DNA from: Bacillus fonticola
GTDB lineage: Bacteria; Bacillota; Bacilli; Bacillales; JC228
DNA: 64,000 bases
Assembly (NCBI RefSeq): GCF_012955605.1
Contig: NZ_CP052135.1
Coordinates: 3,095,450 to 3,159,449, forward strand
Direction of reading: 5' to 3'
Shown here: in pieces, positions 28,691 through 37,833 of the stretch
Numbering within the stretch: position 1 is the stretch's first letter
Layout: the number at the start of each line of letters is the position of its first letter
Position numbers and translations under genes: made by a program
Notes under the pieces: model-generated
The model's input: only the letters and a program-made list of their open reading frames with translations
Told to the model about the DNA's origin: nothing
Database searches by the model: none

Positions 28691-30150
28691 GTCCTGGTTC
28701 TGGCTCATTTCGCTTGTTATACGCAATGATGGACTGATGCCCCATTCGATGTACTTGTTCATAAATAGGGTCATAATCATAGCCGGCGTCCATGGTCTGA
28801 TAGCGTATGTCGGAAGAGCAAGACGTTCATGAATTCCCTTTAATAGTGGGATCGCTGCCTTCCCATCGTTCAGACTACCCGATGAGAAAAGGGTCTGTAG
28901 TATGTATTGACTCGATGTGCCGACAGCCAGATGCCCCTTGTAACCATACCAAAAGACGTTCTTCCCTTCACTGTTCTTTTTGACGCCCCAAGTAGGGTTT
29001 TGAGGGACTTCAGCACGTAATTCCGCTACAGATGCATCTAATTGAGCTTCGGTTTTCTCTCAAAAAGTGGAAAATCCGCTTCTTTTTCAGCTTGTTCGGA
29101 GACTTAGAGAGGAATGCTCAGACTCAGGGAGGAATGCTCAGACTCAGAGAGGGATGCTCAGACTCAGAGAGGAATGATCAGACTCAGAGAGGAATGCTCA
29201 GACTTAGAGTGGAATGCTCAGACTCAGGGAGGAATGCTCAGACTTAGAGTGGAATGCTCAGACTCAGGGAGGGATGCTCAGACTCAGGGAGGGATGCTCA
29301 GACTCAGGGAGGAATGCTCAGACTTAGAGAGGAATGCTCAGACTTAGGGAGGGATGCTCAGACTCAGGGAGGAATGCTCAGACTTAGGGAGGGATGCTCA
29401 GACTTAGGGAGGAATGCTCAGACTTAGGGAGGGATGCTCAGACTTAGGGAGGAATGCTCAGACTCAGGGAGGGATGCTCAGACTCAGAGTGGAATGCTCA
29501 GACTCAGGGAGGGATGCTCAGACTTAGGGAGGGATGCTCAGACTCAGGGAGGGATGCTCAGACTCAGAGAGGGATGCTCAGACTCAGAGAGGAATGATCA
29601 GACTCAGGGAGGAATGCTCAGACTTAGGGAGGGATGCTCAGACTCAGGGAGGAATGCTCCGATCCACTGCTCACGCTCTGCCTTCGGTTTTCGACCGCGT
29701 TTTTTAGGTTCAGTTTTGGGCTTTTCTTCTTTCGGCGGTGCCTGATCACGGGCTTCAAAATGGGTGGCGTCAATAGCGACCGTATCATCTGTAATAAAGC
29801 CCTCATCAACTGCTTGGAGCACAACTTCCTCTTGGGCTTCTTCTAAAATATTGGATTCACTCAATTTACCTAAAAGTCGCGAGTAGGAAGCTTCACATGG
29901 GGGTATTGTCTGAAACTAAAAAACCGCAATTTAACTTGAAGTTTAGGTCATCCTTCAAGCGTTTAATGAGCTGTTTACTAGTAGGAATCCCCTCAACATA
30001 GCGGATACAAACTGAAATGACCATAGCCACATAATTTATTTTTTCGGGAGCACCCAACCGAGACTTTTTGGTTACATTGTGGTGAATTTCATCCAAGTCT
30101 ATCGCTGAAATCATCTCTTGGTAACGTTGGGTAGGCTCATCTCGTATCAT
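28690..30150 (-). pseudogene. IS1182/IS5-like transposase, interrupted by a minisatellite
   Basis: The N-terminal part starts at 30150 (MIRDEPTQRYQEMISAIDLD, GAPEKINYVAMVISVCIRYV). A frameshift in a C-run follows VSDNTP, then it continues EASYSRLLGKLSESN, IDATHFEARDQAPPKEEKPK and KKRGRKPKAEREQW. There 560 bp of 20-bp repeats (29101-29660) interrupt the gene. Beyond them the frame resumes with EQAEKEADFPLFER, then after another frameshift AQLDASVAELRAEVPQNPTW, VFWYGYKGHLAVGTSSQY and further sequence to about 28690. A typical DDE transposase of the IS1182/IS5 superfamily, now dead. Insertion ends were not identified. Confidence 0.75.
29101..29660. repeat. Tandem array: 28 units of 20 bp
   Basis: Exactly 28 consecutive 20-bp units with consensus GACTYAGRGWGGRATGMTCA. 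Variation is confined to a few positions (C/T at 5, A/G at 8, A/T at 10, A/G at 13, C/A at 17); no unit has an insertion or deletion. The last unit ends CTCC rather than CTCA. The pair of variants with GGGATGCTCA then GGAATGATCA occurs twice (units 3-4 and 24-25), a sign of block duplication. Spurious repetitive reading frames cross it. Confidence 0.97.
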
Positions 30151-30352
30151 TCTTGGATGCTAAACAAGCTCTCTTGGCGTATTCTAACCATTGGGAGTTC
30201 CTCCAGTCTTTTGGTTCGTGCTTACTTACCATTATACAAGACTTGGGGAGGTACTCCTTTTTCTATGTCTCAAAACCCTTGCGCTGCATGGGCTCAGATT
30301 TGTGAAATTCATTCATATTCAAAAGGTTTATTTATTTTTTTGAATTTTCCTA
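30151..30352. other. Intergenic DNA between transposase remnant and LacI operon
   Basis: About 200 bp, no gene seen. AT-rich toward its right end, where the operon promoter lies. Confidence 0.35.
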
Positions 30353-30403
30353 TTGATTTCATTGCCCATTTGCCATATGCTCTATATGAAAACGATTTCA
30401 TAT
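30353..30403 (+). promoter_or_regulatory. Promoter and operator/cre of the LacI operon
   Basis: -35 TTGATT (30353-30358), 17-bp spacer, -10 TATGCT (30376-30381). Immediately downstream ATATGAAAACGATTTCATAT (30384-30403) is a near-perfect palindrome that also fits the cre consensus TGWNANCGNTNWCA. It overlaps the expected transcription start, so LacI (self-control) or CcpA (catabolite repression) could bind; I cannot tell which. Confidence 0.65.
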
Positions 30404-30443
30404 CGTGTACGTACAGGAGGTGTTCCTATAGGAGGGAGTGCGT

Positions 30444-31430
30444 ATGTATACCATTAAAGATGTCGCGTTGGAGGCTGGGCTATCACAGGCTACCGTTTCG
30501 AGAGTAATTAACAATCATCCCTACGTAAGTGAGGACAAGAAGATCGCTGTACAAAAAGCGATGACTCGCCTCGGGTACGTACCCAATTCATCAGCACAAC
30601 GTTTACGAAATTTAAAGACAAAGAAAATTGCCGTCCTTGTCTCACGTATTGTCAATCCGTTCTTCAGTCAATTGGTCGATGCAATGGAAAAGCGTGCTGC
30701 AGCATTTGGGTTTCAGCTCATCCTTTGTAATACGAGAATTGATAAGCAAAAGGAACTGGAGTTTTTTAAGCTTCTTGTATCTAAACAAGTAGACGGGATC
30801 ATTATGGCATCGGTTGAAAACAGTTGGGAAACGATTGAGCCTTACACACAGTACGGACCGATTATTTATTGCAATGAGTATGATCCTGAGGCAACTGTAA
30901 CCAGGATTAGATTAGACCAGGTTGAAGGCGGTTACATCGGAACGAAGCACTTACTTGAAAAGGGGCATCTTAATATTGCCTACTGTCAAGGTAACGACAG
31001 CAGCGTTTCTGTTAACAGACGCAAAGGTTTTTTGAAAGCGGTTACAGAGTCAGGCATTGAACCTGTGTCAGAATGGATGTTTCGAGATGTTTACACAATT
31101 GAAGATGGTCGCAACATCTTTAGAAGAATTCATAACATTCCTACTCCACCAACTGCTGTATTTAGCGGCAGTGATGAAGTTGCGGCAGGCATCATCAATG
31201 AGGCCAAAAAACACGGATGGCGTGTACCAGACGATCTTGCTGTGGTCGGATTTGATAATCAGCCGATCGCTGAATTACTCGATCCACAGATAACGACAAT
31301 TAACCAATTTACTACTGAAATTGGCTACCAGTCTATGGAAGTCATGCTACAGATCATCAATGAAACTCGTTCAAATGATGCACAAGATATTCTACTACCG
31401 CTTCGTCTAATTGAACGACAATCTACTTAA
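30444..31430 (+). CDS. LacI-family transcriptional regulator
   Basis: 328 residues. N-terminal LacI helix-turn-helix (TIKDVALEAGLSQATVSRVI) and hinge, then a periplasmic-binding-protein-like sensor domain (IAVLVSRIVNPFFSQLVDAM, GIIMASVENSWE, VVGFDNQPIAELLDP). The ATG at 30444 is preferred: GGAGGG is 7 bases upstream, while the GTG at 30438 is only 1 base from it. It heads the sugar operon on the same strand, 21 bp before the binding-protein gene. Probably represses the operon until a sugar or keto-sugar binds. Confidence 0.9.
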   Translation: MYTIKDVALEAGLSQATVSRVINNHPYVSEDKKIAVQKAMTRLGYVPNSSAQRLRNLKTKKIAVLVSRIVNPFFSQLVDAMEKRAAAFGFQLILCNTRIDKQKELEFFKLLVSKQVDGIIMASVENSWETIEPYTQYGPIIYCNEYDPEATVTRIRLDQVEGGYIGTKHLLEKGHLNIAYCQGNDSSVSVNRRKGFLKAVTESGIEPVSEWMFRDVYTIEDGRNIFRRIHNIPTPPTAVFSGSDEVAAGIINEAKKHGWRVPDDLAVVGFDNQPIAELLDPQITTINQFTTEIGYQSMEVMLQIINETRSNDAQDILLPLRLIERQST

Positions 31431-31451
31431 AAAATAAAGGGGGCATTATTT

Positions 31452-32774
31452 ATGAAACTATGGAACAAAAAAATGGCAGGCGTATCCACAGTCCTTGCGA
31501 TGAGTCTATTTCTTGCAGCATGTAGCGGAAATAATGATGATGCAGCGGACACACCAGATGCAGGCTCGGATGGCTCGGATGGCGATAATCCATCTGAAGA
31601 GCAAGTTGAGATTGTTTACGCAAGTGGTGTTGATGTCACGGGTGCTACAGACATTTTGATTGAAGCTTTCGAAAAAGAAAACCCAAACATTAAGATAACA
31701 CGCCGAGAAATGCCAGCAGATACGGGTGCTTCTCACGATCAATACGTGACCATGTTTAGCAGCCAAAGCGCTGAGATTGATGTGTTTGATGCTGATGTTA
31801 TCTGGCCAGCTGAATTCGCACAGGCTCAATACGCACTTGAATTAGATCGCTTCATTGAGGCAGATGGTATCAACATGGATGACTACTTCCCTGGAACGGT
31901 AGCATCAGGGAACTTTAACGGACGTCAATATGCAATGCCGAAGTACACAGATGCTGGTCTCCTTTTCTATCGATCTGACATCGTGGAAACACCACCTGCA
32001 ACGTGGGATGAGCTATTTGAGATGGCTGGCGAATTACAAGGCGAAGCGGGTACAGAGTTTGGGTACCTCATGCAAGCAAATCAATATGAAGGAATGGTTA
32101 CGAACGCCGTTGAATTCATCGCAGCTTATGGTGGTCAAATTGTGAACGAAAACAACGAAGTCGTTGTAAACAGCCCGGAAACAGTTGCAGGTATTACAAA
32201 AATGGTTGAATTTGTTAACTCTGACTTTGTTCCAAGCAACATCTTGAGCTTCCAAGAAACTGAAACCAATAATGCCTGGATCGGCGGACAATCTGTATTT
32301 GCTCGTAACTGGCCGTACATGCAGTCTACTTCAAATGATGAAGAAGTTTCTGAAATAGCAGGAAATGTTGGTTTTTCTGTACTTCCATCCGGCGACGCAA
32401 CAAGTGCAGCCACACTGGGTGGTTGGATGAGCATGATCAATCGTTACACTGAATACCCAGAAGAAGCTTGGGAATTCGTATCCTTTATGTCCGGCCCTGA
32501 AGGTCAAAAAATCAGTGCAGTTGAAGGTGGACGTGCGCCAACAATTGAAGCGCTTTATGATGACGAAGAAGTGAAAGCAGCGGCGACACTCTTTGCGAAT
32601 GAAGAGTTCGTGGCAACGCTTCAAAATGCGGTACCGCGACCGGTTTCACCGATCTATCCAGAGATCTCTGACATTATGCAAGTAGAGCTTTCACGTGCAT
32701 TAACTGGGGAAATCACACCTGAAGAAGCTGCTGCTAATATGCAAGAACAAATTGAAGCAGCTATGGCTGAGTAA
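31452..32774 (+). CDS. ABC sugar-binding lipoprotein
   Basis: 440-residue extracellular solute-binding protein, family 1 (MalE-like). Signal peptide with lipobox LAAC, so Cys24 is lipidated and anchored to the membrane. A Gly/Asp/Ser-rich linker follows, then the binding fold (VEIVYASGVDVTGATDILIE, YVTMFSSQSAEIDVFDADVI, AWEFVSFMSGPEGQK). Strongly acidic, which suits an extracellular protein in a saline or alkaline setting. Delivers an unknown oligosaccharide or glycoside to the two permeases encoded next. No ATPase gene is in the operon; a shared MsmX-type ATPase is likely. Confidence 0.93.
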   Translation: MKLWNKKMAGVSTVLAMSLFLAACSGNNDDAADTPDAGSDGSDGDNPSEEQVEIVYASGVDVTGATDILIEAFEKENPNIKITRREMPADTGASHDQYVTMFSSQSAEIDVFDADVIWPAEFAQAQYALELDRFIEADGINMDDYFPGTVASGNFNGRQYAMPKYTDAGLLFYRSDIVETPPATWDELFEMAGELQGEAGTEFGYLMQANQYEGMVTNAVEFIAAYGGQIVNENNEVVVNSPETVAGITKMVEFVNSDFVPSNILSFQETETNNAWIGGQSVFARNWPYMQSTSNDEEVSEIAGNVGFSVLPSGDATSAATLGGWMSMINRYTEYPEEAWEFVSFMSGPEGQKISAVEGGRAPTIEALYDDEEVKAAATLFANEEFVATLQNAVPRPVSPIYPEISDIMQVELSRALTGEITPEEAAANMQEQIEAAMAE

Positions 32775-32787
32775 ACAATAAGCATAG

Positions 32788-32819
32788 GGGAAGGTGAACG
32801 TTTCACCTTCCCTTTCTAT
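32788..32819 (+). terminator. Hairpin between binding-protein and permease genes
   Basis: GGGAAGGTGAA and TTCACCTTCCC form a perfect 11-bp stem with a 3-base loop, followed by TTTCTATT. The T-tract is imperfect, which suggests partial termination or 3'-end protection giving more binding protein than permease. Confidence 0.65.
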
Positions 32820-32841
32820 TAGTAGAAAGTGGGTGAGAACA

Positions 32842-34158
32842 GTGAAGTTTCAGTTGAACGAAAAACAACTTGGCTATTTAATGGTAGCCCCTGCCCTGAT
32901 ATTAGTGATTCTTGTCACACTCTTGCCGGTTGCCCAATCTTTTTATAACAGTTTGTTCGACTATCGTTTGAATGACCCCTCTAGATCAGAAAGGTTTATA
33001 CAATCCAATGTCGACTTAGAGCGCTACGCAAATGATTTCTTTTATTTATCTCGTGATCTTGAAGGCTTAGCTGCACAAGCACCTAACAATGAAGCAGCCG
33101 ATACAGCCAATGAAATCAGCGAAGGGATTATGGGCTATCATGAAGAGCTCCTTGCAATGGATGGTTTAGGTGAACAATATAAAGAAGTTGAGTCTCTACT
33201 CGCCACCTATACTCCCATCGCCGAACGAGAATTAAAATATGCAAAGATTGATAATGAATTTGCTGAAGAGTATAAGGACTTTTTAACAAACGCAGAAGAA
33301 GAATTAACAGCTCTGTCACAAACATCTGCAGATGAAGCCTTTACGACTGCCACAACAAACATTGCGGGGTCAATTAATTTAGCTAACAGCTCCATTATTA
33401 CATCGAACTTTATTGGCTTAAGTAATTACTCACGTTACCTGCAAGATGAACGTATGTGGACATCCTTAGGGAATACTTTCGTTTTCACAGTAGCATCAGT
33501 TGGAGCTGAACTTGTTCTCGGTTTACTTGTTGCCTTACTCATCAACCGTGTATTTTTTGGGCGAGGCATCGTTCGAGCATCGGTACTGATCCCTTGGGCG
33601 ATTCCAACAGCCGTTGCCGCTATGATGTGGGGCTTTCTATACGATGGTCAAACAGGGATTGTTGCTCATTATTTTGAACAGTTCGGTTTGATCAGTAGTG
33701 CATCAGATCTTTTATCAACGGGGACGGGTGGTATGTTTTCTGTCATTTTTGCAGATGTGTGGAAAACAACGCCGTATATGGCACTTCTCTTACTTGCTGG
33801 ACTTCAAACGATACCGGGTTCTCTTTATGAAGCAGCTGAAGTGGATGGTGCAGGAAAGTGGCAACAGTTTTGGAAAATTACATTACCGCTATTAAAATCA
33901 TCTATTCTAGTAGCGTTGTTGTTCCGTACGTTAGACGCTTTCCGTGTGTTTGACCTGATCTACGTACTTACAGGCGGTGGACCAGCGAACTCAACTGAAT
34001 CCATTTCAATTTATGCCTACATTACGCTATTCTCGCAACAAAATTTTGGAGAGGGCTCTGTTCTTTCTGTAATCATTTTTGTTTGCGTAGCCATCATCTC
34101 GGCACTATTTATAAAATTCATCGGGTCTGATCTTTTTGCTGGGCGGTCAGGTCGATAA
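32842..34158 (+). CDS. ABC sugar permease, MalF type, with enlarged first outer loop
   Basis: 438 residues from the GTG at 32842 (VKFQLNEKQLGYLMVAPALI). An in-frame GTG at 33833 minus 1000, i.e. 32833, is also possible. The upstream extension to 32794 lies in the hairpin and is rejected. After membrane helix 1 (about 11-36) residues 48-189 form a long hydrophilic, mostly helical segment before FIGLSNYSRYL, where normal permeases of this family resume. Then five helices with the coupling loop motif YEAAEVDGAGKWQQFWKITL (EAA motif) follow. Family length is about 290-320, so about 140 residues are extra. Confidence 0.9.
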   Translation: MKFQLNEKQLGYLMVAPALILVILVTLLPVAQSFYNSLFDYRLNDPSRSERFIQSNVDLERYANDFFYLSRDLEGLAAQAPNNEAADTANEISEGIMGYHEELLAMDGLGEQYKEVESLLATYTPIAERELKYAKIDNEFAEEYKDFLTNAEEELTALSQTSADEAFTTATTNIAGSINLANSSIITSNFIGLSNYSRYLQDERMWTSLGNTFVFTVASVGAELVLGLLVALLINRVFFGRGIVRASVLIPWAIPTAVAAMMWGFLYDGQTGIVAHYFEQFGLISSASDLLSTGTGGMFSVIFADVWKTTPYMALLLLAGLQTIPGSLYEAAEVDGAGKWQQFWKITLPLLKSSILVALLFRTLDAFRVFDLIYVLTGGGPANSTESISIYAYITLFSQQNFGEGSVLSVIIFVCVAIISALFIKFIGSDLFAGRSGR

Positions 34159-34170
34159 GGAGGAATCAAG

Positions 34171-34992
34171 ATGAATAAACGTGCAGGTATCGGGTTTTAT
34201 ATTTTTCTCATCGTGTTTGTGTTTCTCGTGATGTTCCCTTTCATCTGGGTATTCCTCACGTCGATCAAACCACCAGGCGAAATTTTCAATAACTTTAATT
34301 GGTTTACATCAAGTCCCTCACTAGAATCTTATCAAAATGCCTTAACGAATCGTCCGTTGGTAAGCTATATGACCAATAGTTTTATCATTTCAAGTTTAAC
34401 GACGATTATTGCGATTGGATTCGCATCCATTGCGGCTTACGCACTGACACGTCTCCCGATTAAATTTAAAGGACTCACTTTAGGGGTAATCCTAGCTGCG
34501 TCGATGTTTCCACAAATTGCGATTATCTCGCCAATTTACAACTTCATTACAGCAATTGGTTTGCGCAATAGCTACATGGGACTCGTCATCCCTTACATCA
34601 CTATTAGTTTGCCGCTTGCCATTTGGATTCTCTCCACCTTCTTCCAAAAGATACCTTGGGAGCTTGAGGAATCGGCAAAGCTGGATGGCGCGACACCGTT
34701 TCAAACATTCCGTAAAGTGATTTTCCCACTTGCAGCACCAGGAGTTTTCACCACAGGAATTCTCGTTTTCATCGCTGCGTGGAATGAGTATCTATTTGCC
34801 TTAACGATCAACACGGAGGATTCATGGCGTACAGTGCCCGTTGGAATCTCCTTCTACCAAAGTCAATTTACCATTCCTTGGGGAGATATATCAGCTGCGA
34901 CTGTCATTGTGACCATCCCTATTGTTATACTTGTATTGATTTTCCAAAGAAGAATCGTGGCTGGACTCACATCTGGCTCAGTCAAAGAATAA
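34171..34992 (+). CDS. ABC sugar permease, MalG type
   Basis: 273 residues, six predicted membrane helices. The EAA coupling motif appears as [20 protein letters not shown], contacting the ATPase. Starts with ATG at 34171, 12 bp after the MalF-type gene; GGAGG upstream. Partner of the preceding permease in the importer. Confidence 0.94.
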   Translation: MNKRAGIGFYIFLIVFVFLVMFPFIWVFLTSIKPPGEIFNNFNWFTSSPSLESYQNALTNRPLVSYMTNSFIISSLTTIIAIGFASIAAYALTRLPIKFKGLTLGVILAASMFPQIAIISPIYNFITAIGLRNSYMGLVIPYITISLPLAIWILSTFFQKIPWELEESAKLDGATPFQTFRKVIFPLAAPGVFTTGILVFIAAWNEYLFALTINTEDSWRTVPVGISFYQSQFTIPWGDISAATVIVTIPIVILVLIFQRRIVAGLTSGSVKE

Positions 34993-35005
34993 AGGAGTGC
35001 TACCA

Positions 35006-35734
35006 ATGAATGTAACCGTATGGAACGAATATCGTCATGAACAAAAACACGAAGAGGTTCGGAAAATTTATCCTAATGGAATCCATCAAGTGTTAGCGTC
35101 TGCATTAGGGGAGCAAGGCTTCGATGTAAAAACAGCCACATTAGACGAACCAGAACACGGTTTAACAGATAATGTATTAAACAATACAGACGTTCTTGTG
35201 TGGTGGGGTCACCTTGCACATGATGAAGTGAGCGATGACATCGTTGAGAAGGTCCAAAAGCGTGTATGGGAAGGGATGGGTTTAATCGTTCTCCACTCTG
35301 CCCACTTCTCCAAAATCTTTAAAAAACTGATGGGCACAGGTTGCGATTTGAAGTGGCGTGAAGCAAATGAAAAAGAACGTTTGTGGGTAGTGAATCCTAG
35401 CCACCCGATCGTTGAAGGAATTGGGGAATACATCGAGCTTGAAGAAGAAGAAATGTATGGTGAACACTTTGATATACCAACACCAGATGAGCTCGTCTTC
35501 TTGAGCTGGTTCCAAGGTGGCGAAGTGTTCCGTAGCGGCGCAACATTTAGACGTGGAAACGGGAAGATCTTCTACTTCCGCCCTGGACACGAAACGCATC
35601 CAACTTACTACAACAAACAAATTCAAAAAGTCATTGGCAATGCCGTCAAATGGGCAACACCCACTACGCGTGACTACCCTGTTTACGGCAATGCAAAGCC
35701 ACTAGAAAAGCTTGAAGGCTATAAGGGGGAATAA
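35006..35734 (+). CDS. ThuA-like protein
   Basis: 242 residues with a ThuA (glutamine-amidotransferase-like, class I) fold: [70 protein letters not shown] and [16 protein letters not shown]. In Sinorhizobium thuA with thuB takes part in trehalose/sucrose use through 3-keto derivatives; the exact reaction is not proven. ATG at 35006 with AAGGAG 8 bases upstream. The upstream in-frame GTG overlaps the ribosome site. Directly precedes two dehydrogenases. Confidence 0.88.
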   Translation: MNVTVWNEYRHEQKHEEVRKIYPNGIHQVLASALGEQGFDVKTATLDEPEHGLTDNVLNNTDVLVWWGHLAHDEVSDDIVEKVQKRVWEGMGLIVLHSAHFSKIFKKLMGTGCDLKWREANEKERLWVVNPSHPIVEGIGEYIELEEEEMYGEHFDIPTPDELVFLSWFQGGEVFRSGATFRRGNGKIFYFRPGHETHPTYYNKQIQKVIGNAVKWATPTTRDYPVYGNAKPLEKLEGYKGE

Positions 35735-35740
35735 GCCACA

Positions 35741-36766
35741 ATGGAAAAATTAAAAGTCGGTGTCATCGGTACAGGAAGCATTGCAAAACATCGCCATCTA
35801 GCGGAATACAGAGCGAACGACCAGGTGGAAATTGTAGCTGTTTGCGATATCAACGAAGCTCGTGCGAAAGAAGTCGGCGCATTATTCGGCGTGACCAAAA
35901 CGTTTACAGACTACCACGATCTATTGAAAGAAGATGTGGATGCAGTCAGCGTTTGTACACCGAATTACTTGCATGCTCCTATCTCGATTGCTGCTCTAAA
36001 GGCTGGCAAACACGTTCTTTGCGAGAAGCCGATGGCCACGTCCGAAGAAGAAGCGAATGCGATGATCGCAGCTGCTGAGAAAAGTGGGAAAACACTGATG
36101 ATCGGCCACAATCAACGCTTTGTTGCCTCTCATCAGCAAGCGAAAGATTGGATTGCTACAGGGAAGCTCGGCAAAGTATACAGCTTCAGAACAGCTTTCG
36201 GGCACCCTGGTCCAGAAGCCTGGAGTGCAGATGGGGACCGCAGTTGGTTCTTTAAGAAAGAAGAAGCTTTCATAGGGGCAATGGGTGACCTCGGTGTCCA
36301 CAAAACAGACTTAGTCCGCTATATTTTAGGAGAAGAAATGGTCGAAGTGGCTGCGATGGTGGAGACGAGTGCCAAGAAAAATGCAGACGTGGATGACAAT
36401 GCGGTGCTCATTTTAAAAACAGAGAGTGGCATTATCGGCACGTTAGCTACTAGCTGGTCCTACAACGGCAACGAAGACAATTCAACTGTTATTTACGCAG
36501 AAAACGGGGTTTTACGTTTAGAAGACAATAAAGACTTTTCCGTAATTTATCACAAAAATGATGGCACAACCGAAACCTTTAGCCTTGGAAAAATTCAGTC
36601 CAACGAAGAAGGCGGTCAAGTATCCACTGGCGTCATCGATCATTTTGTAGACAGTATTTTGACTGGTAAAGCCCCTCTCATTACTGGGGAAGAAGGCAAA
36701 AAGTCGTTGCTCGTCATTTTAGGCGCCATCGCATCAAATGAAACGAAGCAAATTGTAAAGTTGTAG
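35741..36766 (+). CDS. Gfo/Idh/MocA-family NAD(P)-dependent dehydrogenase 1
   Basis: 341 residues. Rossmann motif GVIGTGSIAKHRHL (residues 8-21), catalytic EKP motif in VLCEKPMA, and an alpha/beta C-terminal domain with GDLGVHKTDLVRYIL containing the expected active-site His. Likely oxidises a sugar hydroxyl, often at C3. ATG at 35741, 6 bp after the ThuA stop. A ThuB-like role is inferred from gene order. Confidence 0.9.
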   Translation: MEKLKVGVIGTGSIAKHRHLAEYRANDQVEIVAVCDINEARAKEVGALFGVTKTFTDYHDLLKEDVDAVSVCTPNYLHAPISIAALKAGKHVLCEKPMATSEEEANAMIAAAEKSGKTLMIGHNQRFVASHQQAKDWIATGKLGKVYSFRTAFGHPGPEAWSADGDRSWFFKKEEAFIGAMGDLGVHKTDLVRYILGEEMVEVAAMVETSAKKNADVDDNAVLILKTESGIIGTLATSWSYNGNEDNSTVIYAENGVLRLEDNKDFSVIYHKNDGTTETFSLGKIQSNEEGGQVSTGVIDHFVDSILTGKAPLITGEEGKKSLLVILGAIASNETKQIVKL

Positions 36767-36780
36767 GTGAGGTGATCATA

Positions 36781-37821
36781 ATGGAAAAACTAAAAGTAGG
36801 CCTTATAGGAGTCGGAGGAATTGCCGTTGGAAGGCACCTCCCCTCCTTTCTGACGTTAAGCGACGATGTAGAGGTCACAGCTGTATGTGATGTAAACGAG
36901 GAACGGGCACAATCAGTTGCCAACGAATACGGTATCCCCTTTCACACAACTCAATACGCTGAGCTTTTTGAACATGTGGAGGCTGTGACGATTTGTACGC
37001 CAAATAAATTTCACGCAGAAATGGCAGTGGCAGCCCTACAAGCCGGCAAGCACGTACTGTGTGAGAAACCCATGGCGATGACAACAGAAGAGTGTGCAGC
37101 GATGGTCGCAGCTGCTGAGGCTTCCGGAAAAGTGTTAATGATTGCGTACCACTATCGTTACACAAAAGAAGCGCGAGCAGCAAAAAGATTTATTGATGAA
37201 GGAGAAATGGGGCGTCCTCTCGTCTCCCGTGCGCAAGCGATTCGCCGACGAAAAGTACCGGGTTGGGGCGTTTTCACGAACAAAGATCTTCAAGGTGGCG
37301 GAAGCTTGATCGACTTCGGTTGTCACTTCCTTGATTTAGCCCTTCATTTAATGGACTTTCCGGAGATCGCAGAAGTGTCAGGCGCAACATACAACGAGTT
37401 GAGCCGGCAAACGGACGTAGTGAATCAATGGGGTACGTTTGACCCGTCTACTTTTGAAGTTGATGACCATGCGACAGCTTACATTAAATTTAAAGATGGC
37501 GCAACGCTATTATTTGAAACATCATGGGCAGCGAATTTAGCTGATGACAAAGAAGCACTCAGCATATCAGGGACAAACGGAGGACTTGATGTGTTTCCGT
37601 TAAAGCTATATCAAGCCAAGTACGGTATGCTTTTAGATCAACAAGCGTATTGGATTTCTGATGATGACAATCCAGGGATTCCACAAGCGATGAATTTTAT
37701 CGAAAGTTGCAGAGGGCGTCAAACACCACTCGTCAAGCCTCAAGAAGCCCTGATTGTATCTAAAGTAATCGAAGCGATTTATGAAAGCAGCCAAACTGGG
37801 AAAGCCATTTCGTTTACATAA
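36781..37821 (+). CDS. Gfo/Idh/MocA-family NAD(P)-dependent dehydrogenase 2
   Basis: 346 residues from the ATG at 36781 (GAGGTGA 6 bases upstream). GLIGVGGIAVGRHL nucleotide-binding motif, CEKPMAMT and SLIDFGCHFLDLALHLM with catalytic His. Only distantly like the first dehydrogenase, so not a recent duplicate. Two such enzymes in one operon suggest oxidation of substrate and reduction of product in a redox-neutral cycle. Confidence 0.9.
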   Translation: MEKLKVGLIGVGGIAVGRHLPSFLTLSDDVEVTAVCDVNEERAQSVANEYGIPFHTTQYAELFEHVEAVTICTPNKFHAEMAVAALQAGKHVLCEKPMAMTTEECAAMVAAAEASGKVLMIAYHYRYTKEARAAKRFIDEGEMGRPLVSRAQAIRRRKVPGWGVFTNKDLQGGGSLIDFGCHFLDLALHLMDFPEIAEVSGATYNELSRQTDVVNQWGTFDPSTFEVDDHATAYIKFKDGATLLFETSWAANLADDKEALSISGTNGGLDVFPLKLYQAKYGMLLDQQAYWISDDDNPGIPQAMNFIESCRGRQTPLVKPQEALIVSKVIEAIYESSQTGKAISFT

Positions 37822-37833
37822 GGAGGAGCTAAT

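Noticed and set aside
29101..29660. Possible CRISPR array
   Set aside because: The 20-bp units are directly adjacent with no unique spacers and no cas genes nearby.
29032..29745. Plus-strand open frames encoding a repeated LRLREECSDS-type peptide
   Set aside because: They follow purely from the 20-bp tandem repeat: three units make 60 bp, so any stop-free unit gives an open frame. No ribosome site and no start outside the array.
32794..32841. N-terminal extension of the MalF-type permease
   Set aside because: The first codons lie in the intergenic hairpin and lack a ribosome site; the membrane helix begins soon after the later GTG.
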